A stretch of DNA of 64,000 nt from Phymorhynchus buccinoides. Its lineage: Eukaryota > Mollusca > Gastropoda > Neogastropoda > Raphitomidae. How positions within the stretch are numbered: position 1 is the stretch's first letter; each line of letters starts with the position of its first letter. Under the pieces are notes generated by a model. The model was given only the letters and a program-made list of their open reading frames with translations. It had not been told where the DNA came from and did not search any database. Location: the NCBI GenBank assembly GCA_017654935.2, contig CM065703.1:39408918-39472917 (forward strand). Direction: 5' to 3'. A program made the position numbers and the translations under genes. Below, piece by piece: positions 12,318 to 25,416 of the stretch.

Positions 12318-12495
12318 ATGGCGATTTGGGAAATGGTGATATGGGAAATGGTGATATGGGAAATGGCGATATGGGAAATGGCAATTTGGGAAATGGCGAT
12401 ATGGGAAATGACAATTTGGGAAATGGCAATTTGGGAAATGGCGATATGGGAAATGGCCATTTGGGAAATGGCGATGGCGATATGGGAAATAGCGA
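12318..12495. repeat. 15-bp minisatellite (GGGAAATGGCGATAT-type)
   Basis: About 11-12 units of 15 bp, some split into 6-bp subunits near 12470-12480. Open in several frames because 15 is a multiple of three (IWEMA repeats). Not considered a gene. Confidence 0.9.
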
Positions 12496-12563
12496 TTCGG
12501 GACGTCCCCCTTCGGACACTGTTTTGGGCAGTTGTACAGTCGCTATATGGTCAGCATAGCTCG

Positions 12564-12651
12564 CCAATTTGACCGCCAGGTGGCAACCAACTCAATAGGG
12601 GCTTATATCTCAACTCAATAGGGGCTTATATCTCTCTCTCTCCCTCTCTCT

Positions 12652-12730
<79 letters not shown>

Positions 12731-12785
12731 CAACTAAGAATATAGAGAGGATTAGCCCCACTCGAGCGCTATGCCATATGGCGGT
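12564..12785. mobile_element. Foldback MITE with (CT)n loop, copy 1
   Basis: The left arm begins TTTGACCGCCAGGTGGCA. The right arm ends TATGCCATATGGCGGTCAAA. Between them lie TAGGGGCTTATATCTC, a 90-bp (CT)n tract and CCCAACTAAGAATATAGAGA. The same inverted arms enclose a (GA)n/(CT)n loop at 23090-23452. Confidence 0.8.
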
Positions 12786-13039
12786 CAAAACAGCCAGCTA
12801 AGCCGCTCCGGTTGTCTTCGATTGTTGTCGAACCACAGGCTCTGGTTCAACAAAAGTCAGATGACAAGACACTAGGGGCCCGTTTCACAAGAGGGAACGC
12901 TCGTAGCCGTTAGCACAACTCGGCAACAACGGTCCTAAGAAATCCCTTCGATAGTTTGGCGAGCGCTCTGAGTCTCTCCCGGAGCAATCTCTCAGCCAAC
13001 TATCACGTGACTTGCATGGGGCGAATACATTTCTTCTTG

Positions 13040-13265
13040 TTGATTGGCCCATTAAAGTCACAATGACCCACCACGATTAAGTCCCTTGGTGTTGTTTTTC
13101 TGGGTAGCTGTGACCCACATACAGATGCCCCCAACTTCAAATTGAGGCTGCTCTTTAAAATGATGTTTCCTTTTGAACTTGGGGGCATTTCTATGGGAGT
13201 CACACCTGGTCAAAACAAGATTTCTTACCAGCTATAAGAGGGGAAACACGTGAAACTCGCGATTT
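13040..13265 (-). repeat. Dispersed repeat, inverted relative of 15725-15955
   Basis: Shared blocks in opposite orientation: GGGACTTAATCGTGGTG, TTGGGGGCAT, ACAAGATTTC and the TATAAGAGSGAAAACMCGTG type. A partial third copy is at 16030-16110, and fragments are near 47585-47640. No coding content. Confidence 0.65.
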
Positions 13266-13279
13266 TGCCTTGTGCTTTG

Positions 13280-13498
<219 letters not shown>

Positions 13499-14017
13499 CA
13501 AAAAGTCTTCCTCCTTTCTAAAATTAAAAACTTCCTTAATCTCGATGCCCGTAAGCACTTCTTTTATGCATGTATTCAATCACACATAGATTACGCCTCT
13601 ACACTCTTCGATTCAAGTAGTGCCAACACATTAAAGCCATTAATCAATGTTCATAAGCGAGCCCTTAAAGCAGTCCTCCTAAAATCGTCTTCTCTAACTT
13701 TTCAAGATTACATCGCAATAAAAATGTTACCTCTTACAGACAAACTTCAATACAACAAAGCTGTCATGATGTTTAGAATAATCAATGGTTTTGCACCTCC
13801 AACATTAATTAAAAAGTTTCCAATCAACCAATCTAGATATACTAACAATATTGTTATTCCAAAACCTAGAACTGATCTTTTCAAAACAAGCTTAACATAC
13901 TCAGGTGGTACTCTTTGGAATTCCTTAGCAACTAATCTTAAGCAGAAAAGCAGCATTACTTCTTTCAAAAACGCGTATCAAAATATTCTATTTCAGAGAT
14001 TAAAAGAAAACATGTGA
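13499..14017 (+). pseudogene. LINE ORF2 C-terminal fragment (second family)
   Basis: About 170 codons without a stop. Recognisable blocks are FFYACIQSHIDYAS (the post-RT SHIDY block), [34 protein letters not shown] and YSGGTLWNSLATNLKQ, a common C-terminal signature of CR1/L2/jockey-like LINE polymerases. RT motifs A-C are absent. The reading frame is intact up to the microsatellite junction. A related, more decayed minus-strand copy lies at 27697-28410. Confidence 0.85.
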
Positions 14018-14395
14018 ATAATAATATTTATGATTGCTGATTTTGTTATAAAATGTGATAACATATATGTGTTTGATACTTTTGTATGATATAACTTGAT
14101 TTGTTTATTACTATCTTACTATTACTGATAATGATGATGAGTGTTATCCTTTGCTGTTTTTATGTTTGCATGATGTGACTTTTTTTTCTTTTTTTTCCCT
14201 GTACTTTAAATTCCAAAATGTCCCCATCCTTATCCCCCTCTGTGCCTCTTCCCCCCATCCTCCCTCCCTTTTATTCTCATTTCTGCATGTACATATATTA
14301 TTTAGCTTTCTTGTTTGATTTATTTCATTTTTCCCCAGGGCTGGGTGGAAAAAAGCATGTAACTTGCTTATCTCATGTTCCCTGGTTAAATAAAA

Positions 14396-14430
<35 letters not shown>
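13499..14430 (+). mobile_element. 5'-truncated LINE of a second family
   Basis: ORF2 C-terminus (to the TGA stop at 14015-14017) followed by about 400 bp of 3' UTR, ending in AAATAAAATTTCG and a (TTTTCG)5 tail at 14396-14430. It is flanked on the left by (CT)n and on the right by a short (CT)5 (14430-14439). It lacks the CPMC-type knuckle of the other family. Confidence 0.85.
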
Positions 14431-14439
14431 CTCTCTCTC

Positions 14440-14699
14440 ATTAGCGACACTGGCACACTTGAAAAATTGCTCCCTCAACACCCCCACCCCCCTTCAAATA
14501 AAAAAAAGTCGGTATGCATGTAAACGTTTATGAAATGTATGGCGCTAGAAGACCAAAATGTTCCCATAATATATGCAAACTTATCACACGTGTTTCAATC
14601 TTTATCTACGAACATTTTATCTTTTGGTCAAAATGCATCCCCTCACCATTCGTGCTTCCTCATCAGTCACACAAAAATCACATGCAACTTTTAAAAAAA
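14440..14699. other. No gene seen
   Basis: AT-rich unique sequence. No TIR, tail or splice-supported exon recognised. Confidence 0.4.
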
Positions 14700-14782
14700 A
14701 AGTGGGTGGTGCACCTCTGGCTGCGACGCGCTCTCCGGGTGGGAGCAGCCCGAATGTCACAGAGACGCCTCTGTGACTATTA
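14700..14782 (-). repeat. Inverted relative of the 5629-5765 repeat
   Basis: Contains CTGGCTGCGACGCGCTCTCC, then GGGAGCAGCCCGAATGTC and a near-palindrome ACAGAGACGCCTCTGTG. In reverse orientation this matches the start of the repeat at 5629, with one palindrome mismatch. Confidence 0.7.
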
Positions 14783-15350
14783 AGTACCAAATACGTGTGT
14801 TTTAAGTCCAAATTAACTGTAGTACTTACTTGTTTTTAAACCCTTTGGTTGAAAATAAAGATCACATGTATATAGTGTAAAATTGTCTCTTGACCTTGAT
14901 TTTTAAAGATTTATATTGCTTTTTAAAAGGTGGTCCTGAAAATGTTAATCTCCAAAAGCTCAGGGAGTAATAACTAAAAATGTTATAATAACGTTTTAAA
15001 CAAAAGAATATACATTTATAACTTAGAGTAGTCTTTGAGCGAGCCATGGCACCTCATAAAATCTTGACCTATTAAGATAAAATTCAGTTTTAAACAAAAA
15101 TAAATGTATAAATAATAAAATAACTATATTAAAAAAAAACGTTTTCTTTTTCCCTTCCCCAATAACTGAAGTAGCAGCAATGTCCCTTCGGCCGAGAGGA
15201 CGTACAACATTAATATAATCGCTACGTGTGTTTAACACAGCACGTACGAAAAGTTTGCTTTACGTCCTCCCGGCCGAAGCCATGTGGGACATTACTTTAT
15301 ATAAAGTTCTGGACAAACACAGCACGTCCCAAAATGGCTGTTATATACAG
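14783..15350. other. AT-rich stretch with a small inverted repeat
   Basis: ATGTCCCTTCGGCCGAGAGG (15179-15198) is loosely inverted in CCTCCCGGCCGAAGCCATGT (15265-15284), giving a hairpin of about 100 bp. No coding segment recognised. Confidence 0.4.
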
Positions 15351-15359
15351 TACAATGGT

Positions 15360-15550
15360 CACACACTCTTGGTCATCATCGATGAAAATGATGTTTTACG
15401 TCCTCTCGGTCATAGACACATATGGGACATTTGTAAATACAAAGATGTTGGGAACAATACTGGCTGCAATGCCCGGAGTCCCGAGTTTTTAACAATATAG
15501 ATAGGTGTAGCGGTAACCATGCCTCGGTTAAACCTCATCGGCTTAAACCT
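15360..15550 (+). repeat. Dispersed repeat (inverted copy at 63412-63600)
   Basis: Shared blocks: ACATTTGTAAATACAAAGAT, GGAACAATACTGG, GTTTAACCGAGGC (in the inverse), GACATATGGG-type and GAGGACGTAAAAC. A third, partial relative is at 24545-24625 (GGCAATGCCTGGAGGCAGTG, TTTTTAACAATRCAGAT). Confidence 0.7.
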
Positions 15551-16110
15551 CATCTTGGTCATCATCAAAATGACAGGTTGGAGCACATTTAAGCTTTCCG
15601 TCACTTTTTCAAGGTGTTCTAATGCATTTCTGACGCATTTCTTGATTGATCCGTAACTTTTGGTTTTAACAGTTATGCTGGTTAAGAAAGAAAATCTAAG
15701 AACCTTTTTTCACAAGTGCTTTAAAGATCCACCAGATCACGTGTCAAAATCACGGGTTTCACGGGTTTTCGCTCTTATAGCTCCTGCTGGTACGAAATCT
15801 TGTTTTGACCCGGTTTTACTTCCATACAAATACCCCCAAATTGAAAACGAAACAACATTTTAATGAGAAGCCTCTATTTCAAGTTGGGGGCATTTGTATA
15901 TGGGTCACAGCTCCCCAAAATAAAACAAGGGACTTAATCGTGGTGCTTCAGTGCATCTTTAAGAAATGAAATTTAAGGACCTTTTTTCACAAGTGAGTAG
16001 GCCTACCTAGGACCTTTTCGGTTTTCACAAGTGCTTTAAAGACCCACCACCTCACATGTCAAAATCACGCCTTTCACGTGTTTTCCCTCTTATAGCTGGT
16101 AAGAAATCTT

Positions 16111-16518
16111 AAGAAATATTCCTAGCATATGAGGGAATGTGACACGTGACGTGGGGGGTGTCTTTAAACAAAGAAGGTTCAAGCAAATAATTTTAGTTGT
16201 TTGAAGACGAATTTCTTTTCATCAGGCCTATTGTTCAAGCAATAGCTCAATAAACAAAGCAATTTTGTGAAGAAGTGGTCCTTAACTTTTATAGAACAAC
16301 ATACAATACACATTATATAGCCTTTATTTCCATCGTTTATATATTGCAGCTGGCCAACAAATGGATATTCGAATTTGCCAGCTGATGGCGCTACAACGGT
16401 TACGTTTGTGACCCCCCCCCCCCCCCTCTCTCTCTCTATTTCGTCATCATCATCATCATCATCATCATCATTCACCAAAATGTTACATACAAAACCAATC
16501 ACTGATTCTTTTTTTAAT
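16111..16518. other. No gene seen; poly-C and (ATC)n near the right side
   Basis: Holds a C-run and short (CT)n at 16411-16440 and an (ATC)n run at 16443-16471. No gene or TIR recognised. Confidence 0.5.
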
Positions 16519-17096
16519 TTAAAGGGCACCCTGACGGATGAGGATTTGCAAGAAACGCATCGAGATCACCAGGACAACACCCTTTACAGAGATCGCAACA
16601 CTCACTTGCTCTGGTTTCCTGGAAATCAAACTGTCAAATCGGCGATTCCTCCTTGGCGGAGGTGCTAGAAGTCATATTCTTTCAGTGAAAGAGAAGGCAT
16701 GTACCTTCTCTTTTTTTAATGGCCGCATGAGTTTAGACCAAATCGTTTGCACGAAATGTCCACAATACAAGCCTTATTATTATTTTATTTTCTTAATTTT
16801 ATACAGTTTACCAAAAGGAATTTCGCTCACAACAAAGGAAATAACTCCCTTTTTATTTTTTATTGCACTACAAAGAAGAAAAAGCTTCAACCACTCTTGA
16901 GTGGCCTCCACCCACCCCGTCCAAAATGACTTCTCTCTCCAGCATACGCCAAAGAGGAATCGCCGTTTTGACGGTTTGATTTCTAAGAAACCAGAGCAAA
17001 GTGAGTGTTCCGATCCTTGAAAAGGCTGTCTTTCTGGTGATCTCGACGAGTTTCTTGCAAAAACTCGTTCGTCAGGGTCCACCTTTAAAAAAGGCA
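16519..17096. mobile_element. TTAA-flanked foldback MITE, copy 1
   Basis: Inverted ends AAGGGCACCCTGACGG and CCGTCAGGG-type (CGTCAGGGTCCACCTTT), with TTAA at each end. The arms are about 150 bp and include TTGCAAGAAACGC / TTTCTTGCAAAAACTCG, TGCTCTGGTTTCCTGGAAAT and GGCGATTCCTCCTTGGCGGA. A second copy with the same organisation is at 59562-60096. TTAA target sites are typical of piggyBac-like and some other DNA transposons; the family assignment is inference. Confidence 0.85.
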
Positions 17097-17202
17097 CATA
17101 TTGTCCAAATATTCCCACAAGGATTCCCACACCTAATACAAAAGAAACATATTGACACAAAGCCAACAAACACAAACCGAGCAATAACATTGGCAAGTGG
17201 TT

Positions 17203-17208
17203 TTTATT
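17203..17208 (-). promoter_or_regulatory. Candidate poly(A) signal AATAAA (minus strand)
   Basis: TTTATT on the plus strand, about 1.45 kb downstream of the stop of the minus-strand exon at 18659-19314. It is the most plausible 3' end for that gene, though other AT-rich hexamers occur nearby. Confidence 0.3.
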
Positions 17209-17975
17209 TTAATTTGCCATAAAAGGCCACAAATACAATTGAAAACGTTGGTACAATATTGTATAACTTACTCGTTATAGAAAGAACACGAACGATTTTG
17301 GCTCATGGTTTGTCTGAAAATGTCTCAAAAAGGCTACGAACACAGCATCTATTTATGGCACATCATCTTCTTCCTTCCATTTGAAGACTTTAATATTTTA
17401 CACACAAACATCACCGTAATATGAGCTTTCTTTTTAAAATATTTCAGCAGCCTCAGACACAATTGAACCATACTCACACATGCTTTCTTCAATATACCAA
17501 ACCAATATTTGTTTTATGACAAACCAAAATAAACTCATATTGCCTTACATTATTACAAAAAGGTAAGCACAAAATTACGATAAAGTTGGCCTGGTTGACA
17601 GATTGATTTTCATTCATTCAAGACAATAACAAAAAAACATGTCATGTTGGTCCAAGATATGTGAACTTCACAACCTTTCAGAAAAAACAACATTACAACA
17701 TTTTTATGATATTTTTTTAATCTAAAAGATATTTGACACAAATAAAAATGTTGAGCAAAAGATAGACCTACTTTTACAGTACCAAATGCTAGCAAATAAA
17801 GCACCTTTCGCCATACATTTTCATATTTCCTCTAGATCTTTTTGCTTGTGCGTTTGCTTAACTTAATTTTACCCAAATCTGCAGACCATAGTTACCCAAC
17901 ACAACCTTGGCATATCACACACTGACACACACGCACGCGCGCGCACACACACATACACGCACGCGCACACGCACA

Positions 17976-18010
<35 letters not shown>

Positions 18011-18658
18011 TTTCTTCAAATGTCCCACAAGGCTACAAAGACAAACGATCAATATCGTCTGACCAGTCAAACATTATACCAATTTAAGCAAAGACAAAGA
18101 CGATAGACAGACAGGCAAACAAACAGACAAGAAGACAGATACTCGAAGGCAGACCCCGAAAGTCAAGCAGACAGACAGACAGACAGACAGACAGAAAAGC
18201 AACTCAGCCAGATAGAAGAGCACACATGATATCAAGCCTGCTGAGAGGTGCAACTTTGTCCCATTCAGTCGTATACCGATGTGACTTTCAAAACGAAATT
18301 GAACAAAGGATGAATACTCTCTTTCTAATAACCCCCCTCTACCAAAGTTGATTACGATGCCAATCACCTAGCAGTGCGTGGGTCAGAACCAAAGTGAGAC
18401 AAACAAAGCATCATTCTCAAAAAAGAATGTGCCAAGTTCGCCTTTATGATCCCTCACCGTACCCACACAGTACACATCAACAATGGTGGAGAGGACAACA
18501 TACAAACAAATCAACATCTATCCAAGAGTGACATAGCCTTCTAACCTTGAATATGTTACACATAAACAACACACAACACAGAACAAACTGGTAAGCCTCC
18601 AAAGGAAGTTTGGTTAATCAAAGAATGAAATAGTGAGGCCAAGAGAGGAGATGACTTT
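17209..18658 (-). other. Probable 3' UTR of the minus-strand gene
   Basis: Mostly AT-rich. It contains a CA/CG-alternating tract (17920-18006) and a (GACA)n run (18165-18193). The segment 18288-18656 is duplicated at 20208-20548. No other coding sequence seen. UTR status is inferred from position. Confidence 0.4.
18288..18656. repeat. Segmental duplicate A (partner 20208-20548)
   Basis: Both copies share AATTGAACAAAGG, GTTGATTACGAT, CACCTAGCAGTGCGTGGGTC, GCATCATTCTCAAAAAAGAA and GGAAGTTTGGTTAATCAAAG in the same order and orientation, with few differences. It overlaps the proposed 3' UTR. Confidence 0.9.
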
Positions 18659-19314
18659 CTAAACATTAGTGGAGGCGTACACTATTCCGGGGGACTGGGT
18701 CAGACTCCGTTGTGCCGAGTAATACTCGTGGAAGGGTGTGGGTGGAACTAGAACCGGAACACGACCGTAGAAGAGCTGTCCATTAATCCTGTGCACTGTC
18801 TTGAGGGGTATGGATTCAACCGGAAGACCATCGTCGTCCATGCTACGGTGAACTTCCGCTTCCACCGCCTTGCAACTCGAACCTTTCTCTTCCTTCGTGC
18901 GTGTGTAGATTCTCCGTGTGTGCTCAATCATGGAGCACATTTCGTAGACTTCGTCCGAATCCATGCAGCATTCGATGGAGTTCCTCATTTTGGGTTCAGC
19001 TCGTTTTGAACGAGGTCTATCAGTGATTTGATTTCTCACCTGTGTTTGATCGACAACGAAAAAGGAGCGGATTTTCTTGGCGATTGGGTTGAACACCATC
19101 TTACACGCTTCTCCTAGAGTCACCTCGCGGCAATCATCATCATCATCAAGAGGAGAAGGGGGAGGATTGTACCGATGAGCTTTATGATAGGGGATTAGGG
19201 TTATTTCGTCATCAATTATTCTGAACATTTTTTGTTTTCGGTGCAGTTGGAGTTCAAAAGCGCAAGGTGTTATTGTGGTTTTGGGGCCCCCTTTTCTTTT
19301 GATGATTTTCGAAT
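18659..19314 (-). CDS. Last coding exon of an unrecognised protein
   Basis: An open frame of about 217 codons on the minus strand, not built from simple repeats, ending in TAG at 18659-18661. A good 3' splice site (TTTTTGTTTCCAG) ends at 19315, and the exon enters in phase 1, so at least one upstream exon is expected; I could not locate it. The protein starts with a basic stretch (KIIKRKGG), then has FRIIDDEITLIPYHKAHRY, a proline/aspartate segment (PPPSPLDDDDD), a Cys-containing middle (SIECCMDSDEVYEMC), a charged region and a C-terminal part with QLFYGRVPVLVPPTPFHEYY. There is no signal peptide, membrane segment or known catalytic motif, and no domain I recognise. Varied composition, splice site and long 3' region argue for a real gene. 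An internal Met-Phe-Arg (about residue 33) could be an alternative start. Confidence 0.6.
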
Positions 19315-19576
19315 CTGGAAACAAAAACGTAAAACGTGAAAATTGTAACCAGCGACAGCAGCTTCAAATTCAAGTTTATCGATTATTTTTAATTGATTAA
19401 ACTTTATGAAGAAGAATGTGAAAGAAAAAATGGCAACAGTCGTACTACAAGTGTACTACAAGCAAGCTTATTTGTGAGTGAGAGAGAGACAGGAGAGATA
19501 GAGAATGGGGGGAGGGGGGAGGGGGGGAGGGGGGGGGGGGGGGGCGGGCAAGAGAGGCATTCATTCCTACTGCAAT

Positions 19577-19684
<108 letters not shown>

Positions 19685-19916
19685 GATGCTTTCTTCAACT
19701 GATTGTATTTTGTATTGTGTTCTTGGGTGCGGTGAGTGGTGGTGATGGTAACGGTGTGTGTGTGTGTGAGTGCGTGTGTGTGTGTGGATATGTGCGTACG
19801 TGCGTGCCTAAGTGTGTGTGTGGGGGGGTGGGGGTGTATGCATGCCTAATTTGCATGTGTGTGAGCGATTACTTGTTTTTGTTTTTGAATTTCTTGATTT
19901 GAATTTTTGTTGTTGT

Positions 19917-19992
19917 TAAGCGCATAGAGCTCCACATTTGGTGGAGGAGTGCGCTATATAAATGATTCACTATTATTATTATTATTATTAAT
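19917..19992 (+). repeat. Retroposon-type 3' tail with (ATT)n
   Basis: GGAGTGCGCTATATAAATGA followed by (ATT)n. Similar GCGCT...TATAAAT tails with ATT/ATA runs occur near 36998-37070, 45416-45485, 52285-52350 and 59397-59455, so they are ends of dispersed SINE/LINE-like elements. Confidence 0.6.
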
Positions 19993-20197
19993 ACATTCCC
20001 GCTCTTTTACACCATGAAATTATGAAAATAGTGTAAATTTTGAACATGAAAATATTCCTAATATTTCGGAAACTACCGAGATAGCAATTCCACATTTTAT
20101 CATCCACAGATTTTAAAATCACAATCTAACAAGTATCAATATAAAGTGCTGCTCGCAACTTCAAATTAAAACCTCAAGAACATAGCAGTGTTACTGA

Positions 20198-20690
20198 ATC
20201 TATTTCTCTTAACGAAATTGAACAAAGGGTGAATACTCTCTTTCTAATTAACTCCCCTCCACCAAAGTTGATTACGATACCAATCACCTAGCAGTGCGTG
20301 GGTCAGAACCAAAGTGAGACAAACAAAGCATCATTCTCAAAAAAGAATGTGCCAAGTTCGTCTTTATGACCCTCCACCCACACAGTACGCATCAACAATG
20401 GTGGAGAGGACAACATACAAATAAATCATCTATCCAAGAGTGGCATAGCCTTCTAGCCTCGAATATGTTACACATAAACAACACACAACACAGAACAAAC
20501 TGGTAAGACTCGAAAGGAAGTTTGGTTAATCAAAGAATGAAATAGTGCTAGGTGATTGGTATCGTAATCAACTTTGGTGGAGGGGAGTTAATTAGAAAGA
20601 GAGTATTCACCCTTTGTTCAATTTCGTTATCTCATCTCTTGGCCTCACTATTTCATTCTATTTCTCTTAATTAACGTCCAGACAGTTATT
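20198..20690. mobile_element. Inverted-repeat element containing duplicate A
   Basis: Left arm AACGAAATTGAACAAAGGGT to CCAATCACCTAGCA (20208-20295). The right arm is the exact inverse, TGCTAGGTGATTGG to CCCTTTGTTCAATTTCGTT (20547-20639). The DNA between the arms is duplicate A, as at 18288-18656. Arm identity is near perfect, implying recent inversion duplication or an active foldback element. Confidence 0.8.
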
Positions 20691-21085
20691 TGTGAGTCAG
20701 TCGGGAGCACTATGTCAAACAAGTGTAAGAAAGAGTCCAATAGAGTCAAACTCACAAACCTGTCTCCATCCACTGGAAAGACTGAAAGAGCCATAATAAT
20801 TTTATTTGAAACAGCGCTAAAATCCATAGAGTAGTATGCTCGATGCGCTTTACAAAAGCAACAATAAAATCAACATTAAAAAACATACATCAACAAGATA
20901 TTCATACTACCAACATTCCAGTGCAAAGAAATAAAGTGACACAAATAACATGATTCTCACTCACAAAGACATCCACCTTCATTCACCAGCACTGTCACTC
21001 TCTGATAACACCTCATGCTCGCAGAAACTAATGAAAATGTCAACAAGCAGCAGGAAGGAATGCACCAATACATGCATACACACGG

Positions 21086-21090
<5 letters not shown>
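20691..21090. other. No gene seen
   Basis: Contains a possible SINE-like tail fragment (AACAGCGCTAAAATCCATAG...TGCGCTTTAC, about 20810-20855). Nothing else recognised. Confidence 0.4.
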
Positions 21091-21680
<590 letters not shown>

Positions 21681-23089
21681 TTGTACAGGATCCCTGATAC
21701 AATTATATCATTTAAGCAACACACTTTACGTAACATAATTGTAGAACGCCTTAAGCGTTCTCGCCAGCTGCAAGGTAAGCTAAACGCTACAACAGGTGGT
21801 TACCCAACTTGCTCGCACACAGCGCTATTTCTAAGGAAACCCACATTTACTTGTCCAGAGAGGGGTGTTCCTGCCTATCTAAGATAGGCATGATTATCCT
21901 GTTTTGAGAAACAGTTATCTGTTGTTTTTGTTTTGCTTTCTTAATTGTAAAGAGATATACTAATATGTCAGTTGTTCCTTTTTGTTCCTTTCGTTTTGTC
22001 ATGTTTTGTTTGGCCTTTTGTTTTAAGACACTTTAAAATGTTTCTGACCTTTTGACCTCTTTTTGTTGTGTTGTCAGTGATTGGTTTGTTTTCTGAATGT
22101 TCACTCACAGTTCTCTTCTTTTCTGAATTGAGCTATAAACTCACTAGCCTTTTTGTAGGGTGAATTGTTACTTCAGTTTGAACTGTGTTATCAGGTCATG
22201 CCAGTTCTTTGGGAACTCAGTACTGGCTTCTGCTCCCTATGTTCACATTTGTCTGGATTTGTTTTATTTCATGTGCCTGGTCCTTGCATGAAAGGTATGT
22301 TCCCCCCTTTGGGGGTATTTTGCTTTGATTGTTTCGTGTTACTTTGTCTCTTTATGATTTAGAGTATTATAATTTAGCTTCACGTGGGTTATTCGGTTGG
22401 TTTTGGGATGACTCACCTTTGGGAGAGTGTTTAGGTTTTTGTTCTCTTGACTTCAGTTTGGTCATGAATTGTGAAGTCACTATTCAGTAGCAGTGTATTT
22501 TGAGTATGTTTTGGGTCATTCATTGTCGGTTCCAGTTAAATAGGAGTGAAGACGAACCTTCAGTGTTTCGATTTAATGACATACAATTCAGTTCACTCGC
22601 TCTTTTGTGTTTAATCTCATGACTTGCCTTTTGTCTCACTTAAGTTTTGTAGTTAATTTCTTACGACCTTGTTTACGTTCTTTTGTCTCAGTACAACGAT
22701 TCGGACGATGTCATGACCCACCAGTCCAGTCAAGGGTTGCAGTATGAAGTTGACTGTCTGTGCTTGTGATTGTTCCATTTCCCCTATGCCCTTCCTTCAA
22801 TGCTGTATTTTCAAGGCAGAATAAAAGCAGAAGACATTCCCTTTGTCGAGTTTTGCTAAGTATGACTGGGGCATGACGAACAACGAACCGGCACCCAATC
22901 CAGACATAACAAGGGGCTTTTAAAACGAGCATTGTGAAGGAGCACAAGACTAGTGACAGACAGGGTGGCGTAACAGAACTGTAACAGTAAGTTGAGGATG
23001 TAATGGAGGTGGGGTGGCTTTCAATTTCAACGGGTGTCAAAGTAACAGAGAAGTTCACATGGGAACTTGGTTCAATGGTCGACTTATGG
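21681..23089. other. AT-rich stretch, no gene recognised
   Basis: A 60-codon open tail downstream of the CT tract (to 21887) contains TLRNIIVERLKRSRQLQGK and a GGYPTC block. It vaguely recalls retroelement linker regions but is not assignable. From 21890 to 23089 the DNA is T-rich with no splice-supported exon, TIR or tail. Confidence 0.4.
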
Positions 23090-23452
<363 letters not shown>

Positions 23453-23849
23453 AAGTCGACCATTGGGAGACATTGAAAAGCAGGGGCGGACCAACTGATT
23501 CATAAAAAGGGGGGAGGGGTCTACGGGTAGTCCTGGGAGCTGCATAGGTCCTGGGTTAAAGTGTAAGGGCCTTGTGTGTGTGTGGGGGGGGGGGGGAGGG
23601 GGTGACCCAGGGGGCGAAGCCTCCGGAAAATGTTTGCAATTTAGTGATTATGAAAGCCAAACTTGAGCCATTTTCTTACCTTTTACCCCTTGTATAAGAT
23701 ACATGTTTAATTGGGGCAAAGGGGGGGGGGGGGGGGGGGGGGGGGGGGTCCGGAAACCCAGGACACCCACCCCACCCTCAGATCCGCCCATGAGAAGGTA
23801 GAGAATTTAAGCTTACATGAGTTTTTGGTTAACGTTTAAAACATAGGGC
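23453..23849. other. No gene seen; G-runs
   Basis: Contains poly-G tracts at 23585-23601 and 23720-23748. Otherwise featureless. Confidence 0.5.
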
Positions 23850-23997
<148 letters not shown>

Positions 23998-24189
23998 CCT
24001 AACCAGTACCATACAGCGTAATTTCTCTACTAGAGATTATAAAGTTAGTTTGAGTTTGAGCGGACAGTCCCGGACAAAGATACAAAGCTGTAAGTTTGTA
24101 CACTATAATCCTGTCCGTGGAACTGGAAAGATGCCGACGGCATCAAAATCAAAATGTCTCATCGGCTCCGAAACACCGTGTTCGTAAAT

Positions 24190-24530
24190 CTGTTAGTCCC
24201 CGAGCCGAAGGTTCGGGGAGCTATTGTTTTTGTCTGGTCCGCCTGTCCGGTGTCCGGCGTGCCTCCATCCGTCCGGCGGCTATTCGTCCGTTTTTTTCAA
24301 AAACTATTCAGTCTATCATCATCAAATTTGGAATAGTAGTTAGCCAAGATGCAAGCTATCCACTGACGTATTTAGTTTTACATTAAGGTCAAGGTCGCGC
24401 CAGTTACGGGGTTCAAACCCCGAAACACATAATCGCTAATATCTCGCGAAGTTTTGCATGTATTTTAATGCAGTTTTTTTCAGAACATTTCTTGATGAAT
24501 GGTCTATAACCCAGTTGTCATGAATGTTTC
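24190..24530. repeat. Dispersed repeat with terminal hairpin and GTCCG tract
   Basis: Hairpin CCCCGAGCCGAAGGTTCGGG at the left, GTCCG-rich block (24235-24290), AAGGTCAAGGTCGCGCC and the T-arm-like GGGGTTCAAACCCC. The organisation mirrors 1300-1800 in the opposite direction. Confidence 0.55.
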
Positions 24531-24928
24531 CTTGCGCGCGTGTGAACGATCCCGGAGGCAATGCCTGGAGGCAGTGCAACACCAGGAAAGTCCCGGATTT
24601 TTAACAATGCAGATATTATTGTTAAACAAAATCAAATCAAAACAACTTACCCGATATAAACGTTGTATTACTTCAACGACGGTCACTTTCAACTTGCTCA
24701 CGAAAAACAACAGACGTCCAGTTGAGCTTGGGGAGAAAGAAAGACTGACCACTAGTAGTAGGAGGGGTACACCCAGCGAGAATAAAAACACCACGAGTGC
24801 AGGGTCACGTGCTCTTTAGCCCCACATGGCCGAAAGGCCGAAGAGGGCGTAAAGCCTTATTTCGTCGGTCACGTGCTCTGGGTCTGTGGTCATGAGTGGC
24901 AGGTTAGACTAATTTGCATTTTCCATCC

Positions 24929-25216
24929 CGGGTGTGGCGCGTTCTAAAATAAAATGGATTTGTTCTTAAAACGTCTGCGCATGTGCGAAATCGATCATGA
25001 CGTACCATCACATTTTATCTTTTGTGTATTCGACACTAAATTGACCCTAAGCCTATCCTTAACTCTAACCTTAACCCTATTCCTAACCGTAACTATAACC
25101 CTAACCTTAAACCTTATCCCTAACCCTAACCTGAAGCCGTCAAATACACACGCACAATAATTTCGCACACGCGCAGACATCTTGAGAATGAATCCATTTT
25201 GAGAACGCCACACCGG
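24929..25216. mobile_element. Foldback element with telomere-like inner repeats
   Basis: The left arm (GGTGTGGCGCGTTCT, AAAATGGATT, GTCTGCGCATGTGCGAAAT, GTGTATTCGAC) is inverted on the right (GTCAAATACACACGC, ATTTCGCACACGCGCAGAC, AATCCATTTTGAGAACGCC). The centre at about 25045-25130 is a degenerate CCCTAA/CCTAAC-type run. Confidence 0.75.
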
Positions 25217-25222
25217 ATTTAG

Positions 25223-25323
25223 CGATGGCTTGGAGTCAAAACGGACTATCTTTAGATAGTCCATTGACGTATTATTGGATTTATTACAAAAAACTAAACT
25301 TGCATCAAACAATGACTGCAGAA

Positions 25324-25416
<93 letters not shown>

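Noticed and set aside
21700..21887. Possible Penelope-like or other retroelement C-terminus (TLRNIIVERLKR, GGYPTC)
   Set aside because: Too short and too divergent to assign. No RT or GIY-YIG motifs nearby.
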